Assembly: GCA_017469645.1 (NCBI GenBank)
Contig: JAFUFY010000030.1
Span: 1-64,000, forward strand
From: Campylobacter sp.
GTDB lineage: Bacteria; Campylobacterota; Campylobacteria; Campylobacterales; Campylobacteraceae
DNA: 64,000 bases
Direction: 5' to 3'
Shown here: positions 1-9,541 of the stretch, one piece after another
Position numbering within the stretch: the first letter of the stretch is position 1
Layout of the letters: every line of letters begins with the position of its first letter
Program-made: the position numbers and the translations under genes
Notes under the pieces: generated by a model
What the model saw: only the letters and a program-made list of their open reading frames with translations
What the model was told of the DNA's origin: nothing
The model's database searches: none

Positions 1-306
1 ACGGCTTCCGTCATCGACGAAGATAAATTCATACTCTAAATTTGGTATTATATCATTTCGAATTTGCTTTATAATGGTAGTTGTTTGAGCGTAAAATTCA
101 TCTAAAACAAGCTCTTCATTGTAGCAAGGAACGACTATGGATAGGAGTTTTTGATTTTGTTTTTGTGAATTTTTTACCTGAGATTCTTCGCCTGCCGGCT
201 CAGAATGACGAAATGTGTCATTTTTAGTGGAATTTTGAGAATTGTTTGCACTAGCATTTAAAGCAGAATTTTCTAAATTTTTGCTCTCTATCTTAGTTTT
301 TGGCAT
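1..306 (-). CDS. Family 2 glycosyltransferase, N-terminal part only
   Basis: The reading frame starts at ATG 306 and runs off the left edge, so about 102 residues are visible. After a low-complexity Asn/Ser/Lys-rich leader it enters a GT-A fold start: LLSIVVPCYNEE, then YEFIFVDDGS, the first strand and nucleotide-sugar-binding Asp motif of family 2 glycosyltransferases (dolichol-phosphate mannosyltransferase-like). The leader includes the residues RHSEPAGEES. These are encoded by a copy of a dispersed repeat (about 174-211), so the repeat appears to have been absorbed in frame. The acceptor and the C-terminal half cannot be seen. Confidence 0.8.
   Translation of the reverse strand, partial: MPKTKIESKNLENSALNASANNSQNSTKNDTFRHSEPAGEESQVKNSQKQNQKLLSIVVPCYNEELVLDEFYAQTTTIIKQIRNDIIPNLEYEFIFVDDGSR
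174..211 (-). repeat. Dispersed palindrome-type repeat inside a CDS
   Basis: This segment reads TGAGATTCTTCGCCTGCCGG followed by CTCAGAATGACG. It is a copy of the repeat seen as two inverted units at 33734-33841. Here it is translated as part of the glycosyltransferase leader. Confidence 0.6.
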
Positions 307-364
307 TTTGTAACCTTTAAAATTTGAAAGTTAAACTATGATTATATCAAAAAAAAAATGCTAA

Positions 365-979
365 TTAAAACCCTTGCAAAACGATATTATATAGCGAATT
401 TATCATCTCGTCGTCCAAATTTGTCGTTTTTTTGGTAGAGAAAAGCTCTCTGATTTGATTTAGGTTAAAGCCGTTTTGATTTACACAATACTCGTGTGCA
501 GGTAAAAAGGCTCTGCCAAGAGCGATAAAATCAGTAATCTCATCGTCGCAAATAAAGCAAATTGGCTCACTATGGAGCCTGCCTTCAAATTCCAAAATTT
601 GCAGATAGCTTTCGATGATTATGCGTTTTGGGTTTTGTTTGCCAAATTTAACGGCGGCGTTTTCAAGCAAGTTAAAATAGAATTCATCGATAAATTCGGC
701 ATCTTTTAAGTGCGCGTGAAAAAGCCTGATAAATTGCTGCCAAAAAAGCAGTTTTTCTCTTTGCGTAAGCCACTCAAAGCCTAAATGTAACGCACCTCTA
801 AGTTGTGGCAAAAAATTCATACTAGAAATTAGTTCAAAATCTATTTTATAACCTTGCGTGATATTTGAGTGCCTTGCCCCATAAAAACGATACGCTTTAA
901 CCAAGCTTTCTCGCGTCAAAATATCGACTATGCAGTCTTCTTCTTTGACTTTTGTAATCTTTAAAATATAACCTTGCAT
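365..979 (-). CDS. recO: RecO-like recombination mediator (epsilonproteobacterial type)
   Basis: The protein has 204 residues and starts MQGYILKITKVKEEDCIVDI, the OB-fold start typical of the short RecO of Campylobacter and Helicobacter. The middle is helical. A loop with two cysteines, ICFICDD, sits where the RecO zinc region would be, but no full four-Cys cluster is seen. In the RecFOR pathway RecO loads RecA onto SSB-coated single-stranded DNA. The gene is divergent from accD. The family call rests on overall pattern, and RecO proteins of this phylum are very diverged. Confidence 0.75.
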   Translation of the reverse strand: MQGYILKITKVKEEDCIVDILTRESLVKAYRFYGARHSNITQGYKIDFELISSMNFLPQLRGALHLGFEWLTQREKLLFWQQFIRLFHAHLKDAEFIDEFYFNLLENAAVKFGKQNPKRIIIESYLQILEFEGRLHSEPICFICDDEITDFIALGRAFLPAHEYCVNQNGFNLNQIRELFSTKKTTNLDDEMINSLYNIVLQGF

Positions 980-1066
980 TTGTGGATTTTACTAAATTTG
1001 AGTTTTACAATAGATAAAATTTGCTAAATTTTTACCAAAAATAAAATTTTATAAGGAAAAATAAGT

Positions 1067-1072
1067 TATAAT
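1067..1072 (+). promoter_or_regulatory. -10 box upstream of accD
   Basis: TATAAT lies 35 nt before the accD start in an A/T-rich context. Campylobacter sigma70 promoters often lack a clear -35 box. Confidence 0.5.
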
Positions 1073-1106
1073 CACAAGATTTACAAATATATTAAAAGGA
1101 AAAAAT

Positions 1107-2015
1107 ATGAATTTAGGTGATATTTTTTCAAAAATGCGACGCAAACAAGCAGATCCTAGCGAAGCACCTACGCACTGGGTGAAATGTCAGGGTTGTAATG
1201 CGCTTATGTATTATAAAGAAGTAGAATCGTGTTGCGAAGTATGCCCAAAATGTGGCTATCACATGCGAATTTTACCTATGGAAAGAATAAAATTAATCTG
1301 CGACGAAAATAGCTTTATTGAAGAAGATAATGCACTTGAACCGATAGATCCACTAAAATTTGTCGATAAAAAATCATATAAAAAGCGAATTTTAGAAGGA
1401 GAAGAAAAAACAGGCACTAAAAGTGCCGTCGTGGCAGGCGAGGGTAAAATAGACGGAAAAAGCGTCCAACTTGTGGTTTTTGATTTTCGTTTTATGGGCG
1501 GAAGTTTAGGCTCAGTCGAGGGTGAAAAAATAGTTAGAGCCGCAAATAGGGCGATAGAAAAAAAAGAGCCTTTGATAATCATTAGCGCAAGTGGTGGCGC
1601 AAGAATGCAAGAAAGCACATTTTCGTTAATGCAAATGAGCAAAACAAGCGCAGCGATGAAAATGTTGGCAAATGCAAAAATTCCTTATATTTCGATTTTA
1701 ACAGATCCTACTATGGGTGGAGTTTCTGCTTCGTTTGCGTGGCTTGGCGATATAATCATCGCTGAACCGGGAGCCTTGATAGGTTTTGCAGGGCAAAGAG
1801 TCATCAAACAAACCATCGGAGCTGATTTACCAGAAGGCTTTCAAACGGCTGAGTTTTTGCTAGAACATGGACTAATAGATGCTATCGTCCCACGAAGAGA
1901 ACACAAAAAGTTTTTAAGCGATATGATAACATATTTAACGCACAATAATACGGTAAAAGTCGGCGAAATAGGGGACGACATTATCAGCGAAGATTTGGAA
2001 GAAAAGGAAGAGTAG
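1107..2015 (+). CDS. accD: Acetyl-CoA carboxylase carboxyltransferase subunit beta
   Basis: The 302-residue protein transfers carboxyl from carboxybiotin to acetyl-CoA, giving malonyl-CoA for fatty acid synthesis, in a complex with AccA. An N-terminal four-Cys zinc ribbon (C27, C30, C46, C49) is followed by the crotonase-type carboxyltransferase core with ASGGARMQE and [11 protein letters not shown]. The length fits the family. ATG 1107 has AAAGGAAAA before it. It shares one base with the next gene (TAGTG), so accD and rlmH are probably translationally coupled. Confidence 0.97.
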   Translation: MNLGDIFSKMRRKQADPSEAPTHWVKCQGCNALMYYKEVESCCEVCPKCGYHMRILPMERIKLICDENSFIEEDNALEPIDPLKFVDKKSYKKRILEGEEKTGTKSAVVAGEGKIDGKSVQLVVFDFRFMGGSLGSVEGEKIVRAANRAIEKKEPLIIISASGGARMQESTFSLMQMSKTSAAMKMLANAKIPYISILTDPTMGGVSASFAWLGDIIIAEPGALIGFAGQRVIKQTIGADLPEGFQTAEFLLEHGLIDAIVPRREHKKFLSDMITYLTHNNTVKVGEIGDDIISEDLEEKEE

Positions 2016-2467
2016 TGGTTCAAATTTTTGTAAATTCTATACAAAAAACGGCTGAATTTAAAGACGAAATAAACGAATACATAAAAATGTCTAGCAAATT
2101 TGCCGTTATAAAAGATGAAATTTACTTTAATTCTAGTGTCGCAAAAGCCCAAATGATTTCAAGAGAACAGGCATTAAAAGCCTATGATGAAATTTATGAA
2201 AATAAAGCAAAAGGCTATTGCATAGCGCTCGATGAAAAGGGCGTTATGTGTGATAGCTTTGAATTTGCGAATTTACTAAAATCAAATTCGCAAATTTCGT
2301 TTTTTATCGGCGGGGCGTATGGGCTAAGTGAAAATTTTAAGGCAAAAATGGATAAGGTTGTAAGTCTTACAAGGCTTACATTAGCACATAAAGTCGCAAA
2401 ACTGGTGCTTTTTGAGCAAATTTTTCGTGCTTTGTGTATTAATGCAAGTCATCCATATCACAAATAA
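2015..2467 (+). CDS. rlmH: 23S rRNA pseudouridine-1915 N3-methyltransferase
   Basis: The 150-residue SPOUT methyltransferase methylates pseudouridine 1915 in helix 69 of 23S rRNA. It shows the family's C-terminal knot: [10 protein letters not shown], then [20 protein letters not shown], ending in HPYHK. This matches the canonical GGADG/HPYH pattern with Ala-Tyr in the loop. The start is GTG 2015 overlapping the accD stop. The gene lies in a compact accD-rlmH-dksA run. Confidence 0.93.
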   Translation: MVQIFVNSIQKTAEFKDEINEYIKMSSKFAVIKDEIYFNSSVAKAQMISREQALKAYDEIYENKAKGYCIALDEKGVMCDSFEFANLLKSNSQISFFIGGAYGLSENFKAKMDKVVSLTRLTLAHKVAKLVLFEQIFRALCINASHPYHK

Positions 2468-2477
2468 AAGGAAACAA

Positions 2478-2828
2478 ATGAAAAAAAACGAGTTGAAATT
2501 TTTTAAGAAGCTTTTAGAAGAGAGAAAAGAGCAAATCATTAAAAATATAAATAAATCTGCCGATGAAATCGCGGAACTTCGCTCGAATGGCGCTGTTGAT
2601 GATTTTGATGTGGCTAGTGTAAATACCGATTCAAATTTGGAGTATGCTATCAGCTTAAAACAACGCATTGAATTTCAAAAGATTGAAAAAGCTTTGAAAA
2701 AAATAGAAAACGGAAGTTATGGAATTTGCGAAGAGTGCGAAGAGCAGATAAATTTAGAACGCCTAAAAGCAAAACCGCACGCTAGTCTTTGTATCTCATG
2801 CAGGGAAATTTCTGAAAAACGACAATAA
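2478..2828 (+). CDS. dksA: DksA/TraR family RNA polymerase-binding zinc-finger protein
   Basis: ATG 2478 follows AAAGGAAACAA and gives 116 residues. The N-terminal part is a coiled-coil helix pair. The tip carries DDFDVASVN, resembling the acidic DksA tip that inserts into the RNA polymerase secondary channel. The C-terminus is a C4 zinc finger (CEEC, then CISC). DksA acts with ppGpp to redirect transcription. A longer in-frame start at 2412 lies inside rlmH and is unlikely. Confidence 0.9.
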   Translation: MKKNELKFFKKLLEERKEQIIKNINKSADEIAELRSNGAVDDFDVASVNTDSNLEYAISLKQRIEFQKIEKALKKIENGSYGICEECEEQINLERLKAKPHASLCISCREISEKRQ

Positions 2829-2842
2829 TTTAAGGAAGTAAA

Positions 2843-3841
2843 ATGAAAACCAAGCAATTTTTTCTTTATTCGATTATTTTTATCGCAATTATCGCAGTTA
2901 GTGTATTTTCGCAAGTCAGCGGAAGCTATGCCTTAGATCTTTTTGGATTTGAGCTAAATTTGCCGATTGCGGCTTGGTTTGTTCTGCCACTTGTGCTTTA
3001 TATGATTTTGACGATTTTTCATTTTGCATATCATAGTTTCTGTTTTTATCGCACAAAAAGGGCGATTTCAAAAGATTTAAGCACTTATGAAGCGATGAGC
3101 AAAGATGTTTTATTGGGACTTGATACAAATAAAGATTTTAAAACCGAATTCTTTAAAAATCCAAGCTCTATTACAAAGGTGCTTTCGCCGTGGTATGATA
3201 GTAGCGATATTGTGGTTGATAACCCTGAAATCAAGGCTATCATCGATACGATCGAAAAGGTTAAAAAAGGCGAAGTTGTGGATTTGAAAAAATTTAAACT
3301 TCCAAAAGACAACGGGCTTTTTTTGCAAAATGAGTTAAATCGCCTTGATACAGATCCAAAATATGCTCATGAAATTTTAAAAGCAAAAGGTGTTTATAGC
3401 CAAGATTTTATAAATAAAGCGTATAATGAGCTTTTGCAAAGCGAAACTTATTTGGAAATCAAAAAATACGGCATCCCAAGTGAGCTAAGTGAAGTAAATT
3501 TAGTAATAGATAGATATGTTAAAAAAGATATTGAAATTGCGACAAATGATCTATTTGAAATGCTAAATAATGAAAAATTTAGCGAAGCAGATTTTATAAA
3601 TTTTGCAAAAAAACTTCAAGTCGTAATGGCGCCTGAAAGCTATAAGGCATTTTTTGAACGACTTAAAAATGAGAATTCAAACGCAACGGAAGCTTATCTT
3701 TACGCACTTTATGAGCTTGGTATGATTGATGAGCTAAGAGAGCAAATCGGTCTAAGTGACGGCGACGAACACGAAAAATTTAATCTTTTGCTATTTTTAA
3801 AAGACAACGGCAAAAATGTCCCTGCTTCTTTGATTTTTTAA
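2843..3841 (+). CDS. Conserved membrane-anchored hypothetical protein
   Basis: ATG 2843 follows TAAGGAAG. The 332-residue protein has two hydrophobic segments at about residues 5-25 and 42-62, then a long soluble, mostly helical, charged domain with no motif I can assign. Its stop overlaps the dusB start (TAATG), so the two are probably co-expressed. Similar proteins next to dusB occur in other Campylobacter, but no function is claimed here. Confidence 0.8.
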   Translation: MKTKQFFLYSIIFIAIIAVSVFSQVSGSYALDLFGFELNLPIAAWFVLPLVLYMILTIFHFAYHSFCFYRTKRAISKDLSTYEAMSKDVLLGLDTNKDFKTEFFKNPSSITKVLSPWYDSSDIVVDNPEIKAIIDTIEKVKKGEVVDLKKFKLPKDNGLFLQNELNRLDTDPKYAHEILKAKGVYSQDFINKAYNELLQSETYLEIKKYGIPSELSEVNLVIDRYVKKDIEIATNDLFEMLNNEKFSEADFINFAKKLQVVMAPESYKAFFERLKNENSNATEAYLYALYELGMIDELREQIGLSDGDEHEKFNLLLFLKDNGKNVPASLIF

Positions 3842-4752
3842 TGTTTGAAAATAATCCTTTATTTTTAGCTCCGTTGGCGGGTTTTTCAAATCCGCCGCTT
3901 CGGGGCGTTGTTAAACAATTTGGCTGTGATGTAACCATTAGCGAGATGATAAGCTCAAATGCGCTTGTTTTTGGCGGAGAAAAAACGCTAAAAATGCTAG
4001 AAAAAAACGAATTTGAAAGCCCTTTTATCGTCCAAATCGCAGGAAGCGATGAAGAAGTTATCAAAAAAGCAGTTTTGATTTTAAATGGCTTTGAAGGCAT
4101 CGACGGCATTGATTTAAACTGCGGTTGTCCCGTGCCAAAGGTCGTAAAACAAAACGCAGGTTCGGCATTGCTACTAAATTTAGACAAGCTTTCACGACTA
4201 ATCGAAACCATAAAAAAGCACTCAAATAAAAAATTCACAAGCGCAAAGGTGCGTTTGGGATTTGATGAAAAAATCCCTGAAATCGTGGCAAAAGCGGTAG
4301 AAAACGCAGGGGCTGATTTTATCGCTATGCACGGGCGCACTCGTAAGGGCGGATACAGCGCAAAGGTTGATTACGAAGCGATTGCTTTGGCAAAAAAAGC
4401 TGTGAAAATTCCACTAATCGCAAATGGAGATATAAATTCGCAAAATGCAGAGCAAATTTTAGAATTTACAAATGCCGATGCTTTGATGATAGGACGCGCA
4501 AGTATCGGCAAACCATGGGTTTTTTACGAGATAAAAACGGGCAAAAGTGTGGATATGGAAACTAAAAAAAAGATTATTTTATGTCATTTTGATGAGATGA
4601 TAAAATACTACGGGACGCACGGTGTTGCGATATTTCGCAAACATTTGCATGAGTATTCAAAGGGATATGAAAATGCCACAAATTTTAGAGAAGAGATAAA
4701 TCATATAAATTTAGGCGAAATTATGCGAGATAAAATTTGCGAATTTTTTTAA
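3841..4752 (+). CDS. dusB: tRNA-dihydrouridine synthase, DusB-like
   Basis: The 303-residue FMN enzyme reduces uridine to dihydrouridine in tRNA. The N-terminal TIM barrel shows LAPLAGFSNPPLR, the catalytic-cysteine motif NCGCPVPKV, MHGRTR, and the flavin-phosphate segment IANGDI with ALMIGRASIGKPW. A helical C-terminal domain follows. The start shares one base with the upstream stop. Confidence 0.93.
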   Translation: MFENNPLFLAPLAGFSNPPLRGVVKQFGCDVTISEMISSNALVFGGEKTLKMLEKNEFESPFIVQIAGSDEEVIKKAVLILNGFEGIDGIDLNCGCPVPKVVKQNAGSALLLNLDKLSRLIETIKKHSNKKFTSAKVRLGFDEKIPEIVAKAVENAGADFIAMHGRTRKGGYSAKVDYEAIALAKKAVKIPLIANGDINSQNAEQILEFTNADALMIGRASIGKPWVFYEIKTGKSVDMETKKKIILCHFDEMIKYYGTHGVAIFRKHLHEYSKGYENATNFREEINHINLGEIMRDKICEFF

Positions 4753-4772
4753 ATTGTATTTCGAAATGACTT

Positions 4773-4810
4773 AATTCACAGCAAATTTAATATTAAATTT
4801 GCTGTGAATT
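4773..4810. terminator. Perfect palindrome between convergent dusB and bamA
   Basis: A perfect 38-nt palindrome (arms AATTCACAGCAAATTTA, centre ATAT) sits between two convergent genes. It can form the same hairpin on both strands, as expected for a bidirectional terminator. There is no long U-run. Confidence 0.6.
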
Positions 4811-4825
4811 TGGAGTTAAGAAAGC

Positions 4826-7075
4826 TTAAAATCTTGCACCGATATTAAACTCAAAACTATTTGTTTCGTCGTTTGGTTTTTTATTTAACGGTTTAACTAG
4901 ATATAGTTGAAGTGGTCCGATTGGTGTCATCCACTCTAAACCACCACCTGCACTATAACGAATTTCTTCATCCCAAGATTCTTCGCCTATCATACCATAG
5001 TCAAAAAATGCAACCAAGCGCATTTTTAGTCTGTCAATCAACGGGAAACTTAACTCAAATGAGTTGTTAAAGCTTTGCATACCGCCTGTTTCAATAAATT
5101 TACACTGATTTGCACTAAGGCAGACTTCACTTTTTGGTATGCTTCTGCTATCGTAGCCTCTTATACTTTTCATACCGCCCAAAAATAGTTTTTCATTAAT
5201 CGGAAGTTTGCTTTTGTCATTATTCCAGATATAACCTGCTGCGGCTTTGTATCTAAAAATAATATCCCAATCAATATAATCTTTCATACCAAAATACCAG
5301 TTTAGATTTGCCCTTGCTTTGGTAAATTCGATGTCTCCGCCAAGTCCAGCGTATTCTAAACTAGCACTTGCAATCGCACCGCTTCTAGGTAAAAAATAAT
5401 CATCTGTGTTATTAAATGTGATAGCAGGAGTTAAAGAGCTTTTTATAGTTTTTCCGTTTCTATAACCTGCCGCTGCGTAGTAGGCATCCAAACCTTCGAT
5501 TTTGGTCTGTTCTATGATATATGTCAAACTAGCCTGTGTATATCGTCCGATTCTGCGACCTACCGAGCCTGTAAAACCAATTGATTTTTCACTATAATCG
5601 TCCCATTCATAATCATTTGCATAAATCGTTCCGCCAAGACTATATTCGCTATCAAAAATTCTAGGATTTGTTAGTCCAATGCGACCACTCAAAGAATCAT
5701 CACTTTTTTCAATAGAAAATTCGCCTTTTAATCCTGTTCCAAATACATTTCTCTCGCTAATTCCGGCACTTAGTAAAACGCCGTCGCTACTACTATAACC
5801 CACACCGCCTGTGATAGAGCCGGTCGGAGCTTCTTTGACTGCGACTTCTAGGTCGATTTCGTTATCGCCCACTCTTGTTTCTTTAATTTCAACATCTTCA
5901 AAATAGCCAGTTCGTTTTAGAGCATTTAGCGAATCTACATAGTCGCTTCTACTGTATAAATTTCCTTCTGTCAAATACATCTCGCGACGAACGACTTTAT
6001 CTGCCGTTTTATCATTTCCTGAAATGGTAACATTTCGTATATAAACTTTTCGCTCAGGAATTACGACATATTTTATATCAACAATGCTATTTTCTGGATC
6101 TTGTCTAGTTTGAGGTAAAACTCTAACATAGGCAAAACCTTGATCGGCAACAGCTTCTTCAAGCTTTTTCATATCGCGGCGTAAGAATTCCGAATTCATC
6201 TTATCGCCGGATTCTAGTTTGAAACTTTTTATCATTTTTTCTTTATTGATTTCAACTTCATCGGGAGCTTCTATATCCACACTACCGACCTTATAACGAT
6301 TTCCTTCTGTGATATAATATGTCAAATCAGCCGTGTAGCTATTTATATCAGCATTTAAAATCGGATTTGAAACTTCCGCATCTAAATAGCCTTTTTTGTA
6401 GTATTCTTCTTGAATTCTAGCTGCATCGTTTGGCAGTTCAAAGCTTTTGACTTTTCCGTCATTAAATCCCCAAAGCCAACCAAACACTTCTCTTTGTTTA
6501 TTTGCAACCGCAGGTTCAATATCGCCATAATCAAGTTTATCTGCACCTACTAAATTTACCTTTTCTATGATGATATTTTCGCCACGATTTACCATAAATA
6601 CGACTTGGACCGATTTTTGATTTTCATGCACAGGAAGTGCCTTTGTCTCTACAACCGTATCAAAAAAACCTTTTGCTTCGTAATATTGTTTAACCCTTTC
6701 TTTTGCTCTTGAAACGGCAACTTCATCATACATTTGTCCTGCTTTTATTCCTATTAGTTGTATGATTTGATCGCGATCGTTAGTAACGACATTTTCTATA
6801 TCGACTTTTGCGATTGTAGGTTTTTCATCGACTACTATTGTTACATTTCCACCACTTTCTTTGACATAAATATCGTTAAAATAGCCTTGTGCGAACAAAT
6901 TTGAAATCGCAGCGTTCGTATTTTCGCCTGTGATGACATCGCCGACTTTAAGTCCTGAAATATCCTGTGCAACCTTTTCGGACAAGTAGTTTAAACCTTC
7001 GAAATTTACGGATTTTATCTGTGTTGATAGTGCCACAGAAACACTTGCTAGAAGTAAAAAAATATTTTTTTTCAT
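4826..7075 (-). CDS. bamA: Outer membrane protein assembly factor BamA
   Basis: The 749-residue protein starts at ATG 7075, which begins a clear signal peptide (MKKNIFLLLASVSVALS). A further-upstream ATG at 7120 lies inside the probable -10 region and is rejected. Five POTRA-like repeats fill about residues 20-420. The 16-strand barrel follows, with the lid motif region GGMKSIRGYDSRS, and ends in a C-terminal Phe (FNIGARF) as usual for barrel proteins. BamA inserts beta-barrels into the outer membrane. It is divergent from tyrA. Confidence 0.95.
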   Translation of the reverse strand: MKKNIFLLLASVSVALSTQIKSVNFEGLNYLSEKVAQDISGLKVGDVITGENTNAAISNLFAQGYFNDIYVKESGGNVTIVVDEKPTIAKVDIENVVTNDRDQIIQLIGIKAGQMYDEVAVSRAKERVKQYYEAKGFFDTVVETKALPVHENQKSVQVVFMVNRGENIIIEKVNLVGADKLDYGDIEPAVANKQREVFGWLWGFNDGKVKSFELPNDAARIQEEYYKKGYLDAEVSNPILNADINSYTADLTYYITEGNRYKVGSVDIEAPDEVEINKEKMIKSFKLESGDKMNSEFLRRDMKKLEEAVADQGFAYVRVLPQTRQDPENSIVDIKYVVIPERKVYIRNVTISGNDKTADKVVRREMYLTEGNLYSRSDYVDSLNALKRTGYFEDVEIKETRVGDNEIDLEVAVKEAPTGSITGGVGYSSSDGVLLSAGISERNVFGTGLKGEFSIEKSDDSLSGRIGLTNPRIFDSEYSLGGTIYANDYEWDDYSEKSIGFTGSVGRRIGRYTQASLTYIIEQTKIEGLDAYYAAAGYRNGKTIKSSLTPAITFNNTDDYFLPRSGAIASASLEYAGLGGDIEFTKARANLNWYFGMKDYIDWDIIFRYKAAAGYIWNNDKSKLPINEKLFLGGMKSIRGYDSRSIPKSEVCLSANQCKFIETGGMQSFNNSFELSFPLIDRLKMRLVAFFDYGMIGEESWDEEIRYSAGGGLEWMTPIGPLQLYLVKPLNKKPNDETNSFEFNIGARF

Positions 7076-7110
7076 ACGATTACCTAAAAAAAAATTAATA
7101 TAACTTGCGT

Positions 7111-7116
7111 ATAATA
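7111..7116 (-). promoter_or_regulatory. -10 box of bamA
   Basis: On the minus strand this reads GGTATTATACG, with TATTAT 36 nt upstream of ATG 7075. It overlaps the alternative upstream ATG region, which supports the downstream start. Confidence 0.5.
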
Positions 7117-7161
7117 CCATAATTAATTTTAAATTTAAATAACTAAAAAGGGAAAAAATTT

Positions 7162-7992
7162 ATGAAAATTGGTATCATAGGTTTGGGTCTTATCGGCGGT
7201 TCTTTGGGACTTTGTTTAAAAAGCACAAAAATCGTAAGTAGCGTTAGCGGCTTTGATTTATCAAAAGAAAACGAGCAGGCTGCCCTAAATTTAGGGCTTG
7301 TGCATGAAATTTTAAGTATCAATGAGATGAAACAAAAATGCGATGTTATTTTTTTAGCAATCCCCGTTGAAGCCATTATCTCAACCTTGCAAAATTTGAA
7401 AGATTGCAAAAGCGATACTACGATTATCGATTTAGGTAGCACGAAATTTAAGATTTTAGAAAGTTGTCCGAGCGAAATTAGGTCAAATTTTATCGCTGCT
7501 CACCCTATGGCAGGAACGGAAAACTCAGGTCCAAAAGCTGCTTTTAAAGAGCTTTTAAAAGACGCCGTTGTAGTCATTTGCGATGATAAGGACGCCGGGG
7601 AAATGCATATGAAAAGAGCGGTTGAGATTTTCTCTTTTGTCGGCATGAAAATCGTATTTATGAACGCAAAAAGCCACGATCACCATGTAGGTCTAATATC
7701 ACATTTACCGCACGCCATAAGCTATTCGCTAGTCAATAGCGTTTTAAAAGAAGAAAATCGCAGAAATATCATAAATTTAGCAGGTGGAAGTTTTACAGGA
7801 ATGGCAAGAATCGCTAAATCGAGCCCTGAAATGTGGGTTGATATTTTCAAGCAAAATAAATCAAATTTGTTAAATTCGATTGAAAATTTTGAAAAAGAGT
7901 TAAAAATTTGCACCGATATGATAAAAAATGAAAAATGGGACGATTTACAAAAATGGATGTATGAAGCAAGAAAACTGCGAGATATTATCTAA
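7162..7992 (+). CDS. tyrA: Prephenate dehydrogenase
   Basis: The 276-residue NAD-dependent enzyme converts prephenate to 4-hydroxyphenylpyruvate in tyrosine synthesis. The N-terminal Rossmann motif GIIGLGLIGGSLG, the substrate-site motif AAHPMAGTENSGP, and a helical C-terminal dimer domain with HDHHVGLISHLPHA are all present. AAAGGGAAA precedes ATG 7162. It has no fused chorismate mutase or ACT domain. Confidence 0.94.
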   Translation: MKIGIIGLGLIGGSLGLCLKSTKIVSSVSGFDLSKENEQAALNLGLVHEILSINEMKQKCDVIFLAIPVEAIISTLQNLKDCKSDTTIIDLGSTKFKILESCPSEIRSNFIAAHPMAGTENSGPKAAFKELLKDAVVVICDDKDAGEMHMKRAVEIFSFVGMKIVFMNAKSHDHHVGLISHLPHAISYSLVNSVLKEENRRNIINLAGGSFTGMARIAKSSPEMWVDIFKQNKSNLLNSIENFEKELKICTDMIKNEKWDDLQKWMYEARKLRDII

Positions 7993-8010
7993 ATTTTTGC
8001 GAAAATTCAC

Positions 8011-8040
8011 TAAATTTGGCACTTAAATTTGCCAAATTTA
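8011..8040 (+). terminator. Hairpin after tyrA
   Basis: A perfect 10-bp stem (TAAATTTGGC / GCCAAATTTA) with a 10-nt loop lies just after the tyrA stop. There is no T-tract, so function as a terminator is uncertain. Confidence 0.4.
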
Positions 8041-8096
8041 CCGATAATTAAACTAAGTTTTGTAAAATCACACGATTAAAAAAATAAGGTATTTTT

Positions 8097-9485
8097 ATGA
8101 GAAGAAGTTATAGACGAAATGACGGAAGTAAATTTAAATTTGTTGCGCTTTTGGCACTTTTGGGGTTGATTGTTTTTGGAATTTTTAAAATTTTTACTTC
8201 GCCTTTGTTGGAACAAAATCCGCCTAAAATCGAGCTTGAAAATCAAATTTATTGGAATTTGACTTCGCCTTTGAAATTTAAAGTTAGCGACGATACCGGC
8301 ATAAAAAAAGTAGTTGTAAATTTGATAGATAATAATAAAAAAATCGCTTTAAAAGACGAAGAATACGGCATTGCGCAAAAAGAGTTAGAAATTTCGCTTG
8401 AATTTCCAAAAAATTTGATTTTAAATAATAATGCCAACTATGACCTAGAAGTCGCCGTTAGCGATATTAGCAACTGGAATTTCACGCTTGGAAATGAAAG
8501 TAAGGCAACTTCAAAAATAATCGTCGATAATAAAAAACCAACAATCAGCATTATAAACCAATCTTATAAAATCACAAAAGGTGGCGCTGCGGTCGTGGTT
8601 TTTAAGGCAACTGATGAAATGCTAGATCGCGTTTTTGTGCGCACAAATTACGGAAAAGAATTTTCTGCCGTGCCTTTTAAAAAAGACGGATTTTACGCTG
8701 CTTTGATAGCGTGGCCTGCAAATTTGGACGAATTTAGAGCCGATGTCGTTGCAACCGATAAGGCAGGAAATCTCTCAAATTCGCAAATTCACTATTTTTA
8801 CCAAGATAAAAATTATAAGGTCTCAAACATAGCTTTAACGCAAAAATTTATTGACGGAAAAGTTAGCGAACTAGTCGAAATTTACGCACAAAATCCTAGC
8901 AAATTAGAAGGGATTGATAAATTTAAATTCGTAAATGAAGTTTTGCGTGAAGAAAACGGAAAACTCATAAAAAACGCAACTTCAAAAATTCATGAAGAAA
9001 AATTTGATAAATTTGAAATTAGAGCGTTTGCGCCGCTTAAAAATGCAGCAGCCGTGGCAAGTTACGGCGATCATAGAATTTACTCTTGGCAAGGGGAAAA
9101 GTTAAGCGAATCGTGGCACATGGGGCTAGATCTTGCTAGCACGGCAGCAGCTCCTATCATAGAGAGCAATTATGGCGTGGTTGTAGAAACGACAGAAAAC
9201 GGAATTTATGGGCTAAATATCGTTGTTTATTACGGATTTGGCTTGTATGGAATTTACGCACACTGCACAAGTTCAAATGTCAGCATTGGCGATCAAGTAA
9301 AACCAGGCGATATTTTGGGAAATACCGGCGCAACCGGCTTTGCTTTTGGCGATCATTTGCATTTTGGAACTATCGTTCAAGGCGTTGAAACCAGACCAGA
9401 AGAGTGGATGGATCCAAAATGGATGAAAGATAATATTTTTGATATTTTAGAAAATGCGAAAAAAACTATAAAGGGCGAGAAATAA
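8097..9485 (+). CDS. M23 family peptidoglycan endopeptidase, membrane-anchored
   Basis: The 462-residue protein has a basic N-terminus (MRRSYRRN) and one membrane segment at about 16-33. Two immunoglobulin-like stretches (about 45-250) follow, then a LytM/M23 domain (about 320-440). Zinc-site motifs are visible: HMGLDLA, YAHC, and GDHLHFG with the final HxH. Such enzymes cut cross-links in peptidoglycan and shape the cell in this phylum. The position between tyrA and lpxC is conserved in Campylobacter. Confidence 0.9.
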   Translation: MRRSYRRNDGSKFKFVALLALLGLIVFGIFKIFTSPLLEQNPPKIELENQIYWNLTSPLKFKVSDDTGIKKVVVNLIDNNKKIALKDEEYGIAQKELEISLEFPKNLILNNNANYDLEVAVSDISNWNFTLGNESKATSKIIVDNKKPTISIINQSYKITKGGAAVVVFKATDEMLDRVFVRTNYGKEFSAVPFKKDGFYAALIAWPANLDEFRADVVATDKAGNLSNSQIHYFYQDKNYKVSNIALTQKFIDGKVSELVEIYAQNPSKLEGIDKFKFVNEVLREENGKLIKNATSKIHEEKFDKFEIRAFAPLKNAAAVASYGDHRIYSWQGEKLSESWHMGLDLASTAAAPIIESNYGVVVETTENGIYGLNIVVYYGFGLYGIYAHCTSSNVSIGDQVKPGDILGNTGATGFAFGDHLHFGTIVQGVETRPEEWMDPKWMKDNIFDILENAKKTIKGEK

Positions 9486-9504
9486 TTTATTAACTAAATT
9501 TTGG

Positions 9505-9510
9505 TATAAT
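9505..9510 (+). promoter_or_regulatory. -10 box of lpxC
   Basis: TTTTGGTATAATG contains a consensus TATAAT here. Transcription would start near 9517, downstream of an in-frame ATG at 9509. This favours the TTG start at 9542 for LpxC. Confidence 0.55.
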
Positions 9511-9541
9511 GTCTGGCGAAATTTTTAAAAGGAAACGAAAT

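Noticed and set aside
9509..9541. Upstream ATG extension of lpxC
   Set aside because: It overlaps a consensus -10 box, and the downstream TTG has a better ribosome-binding site and matches the family N-terminus.
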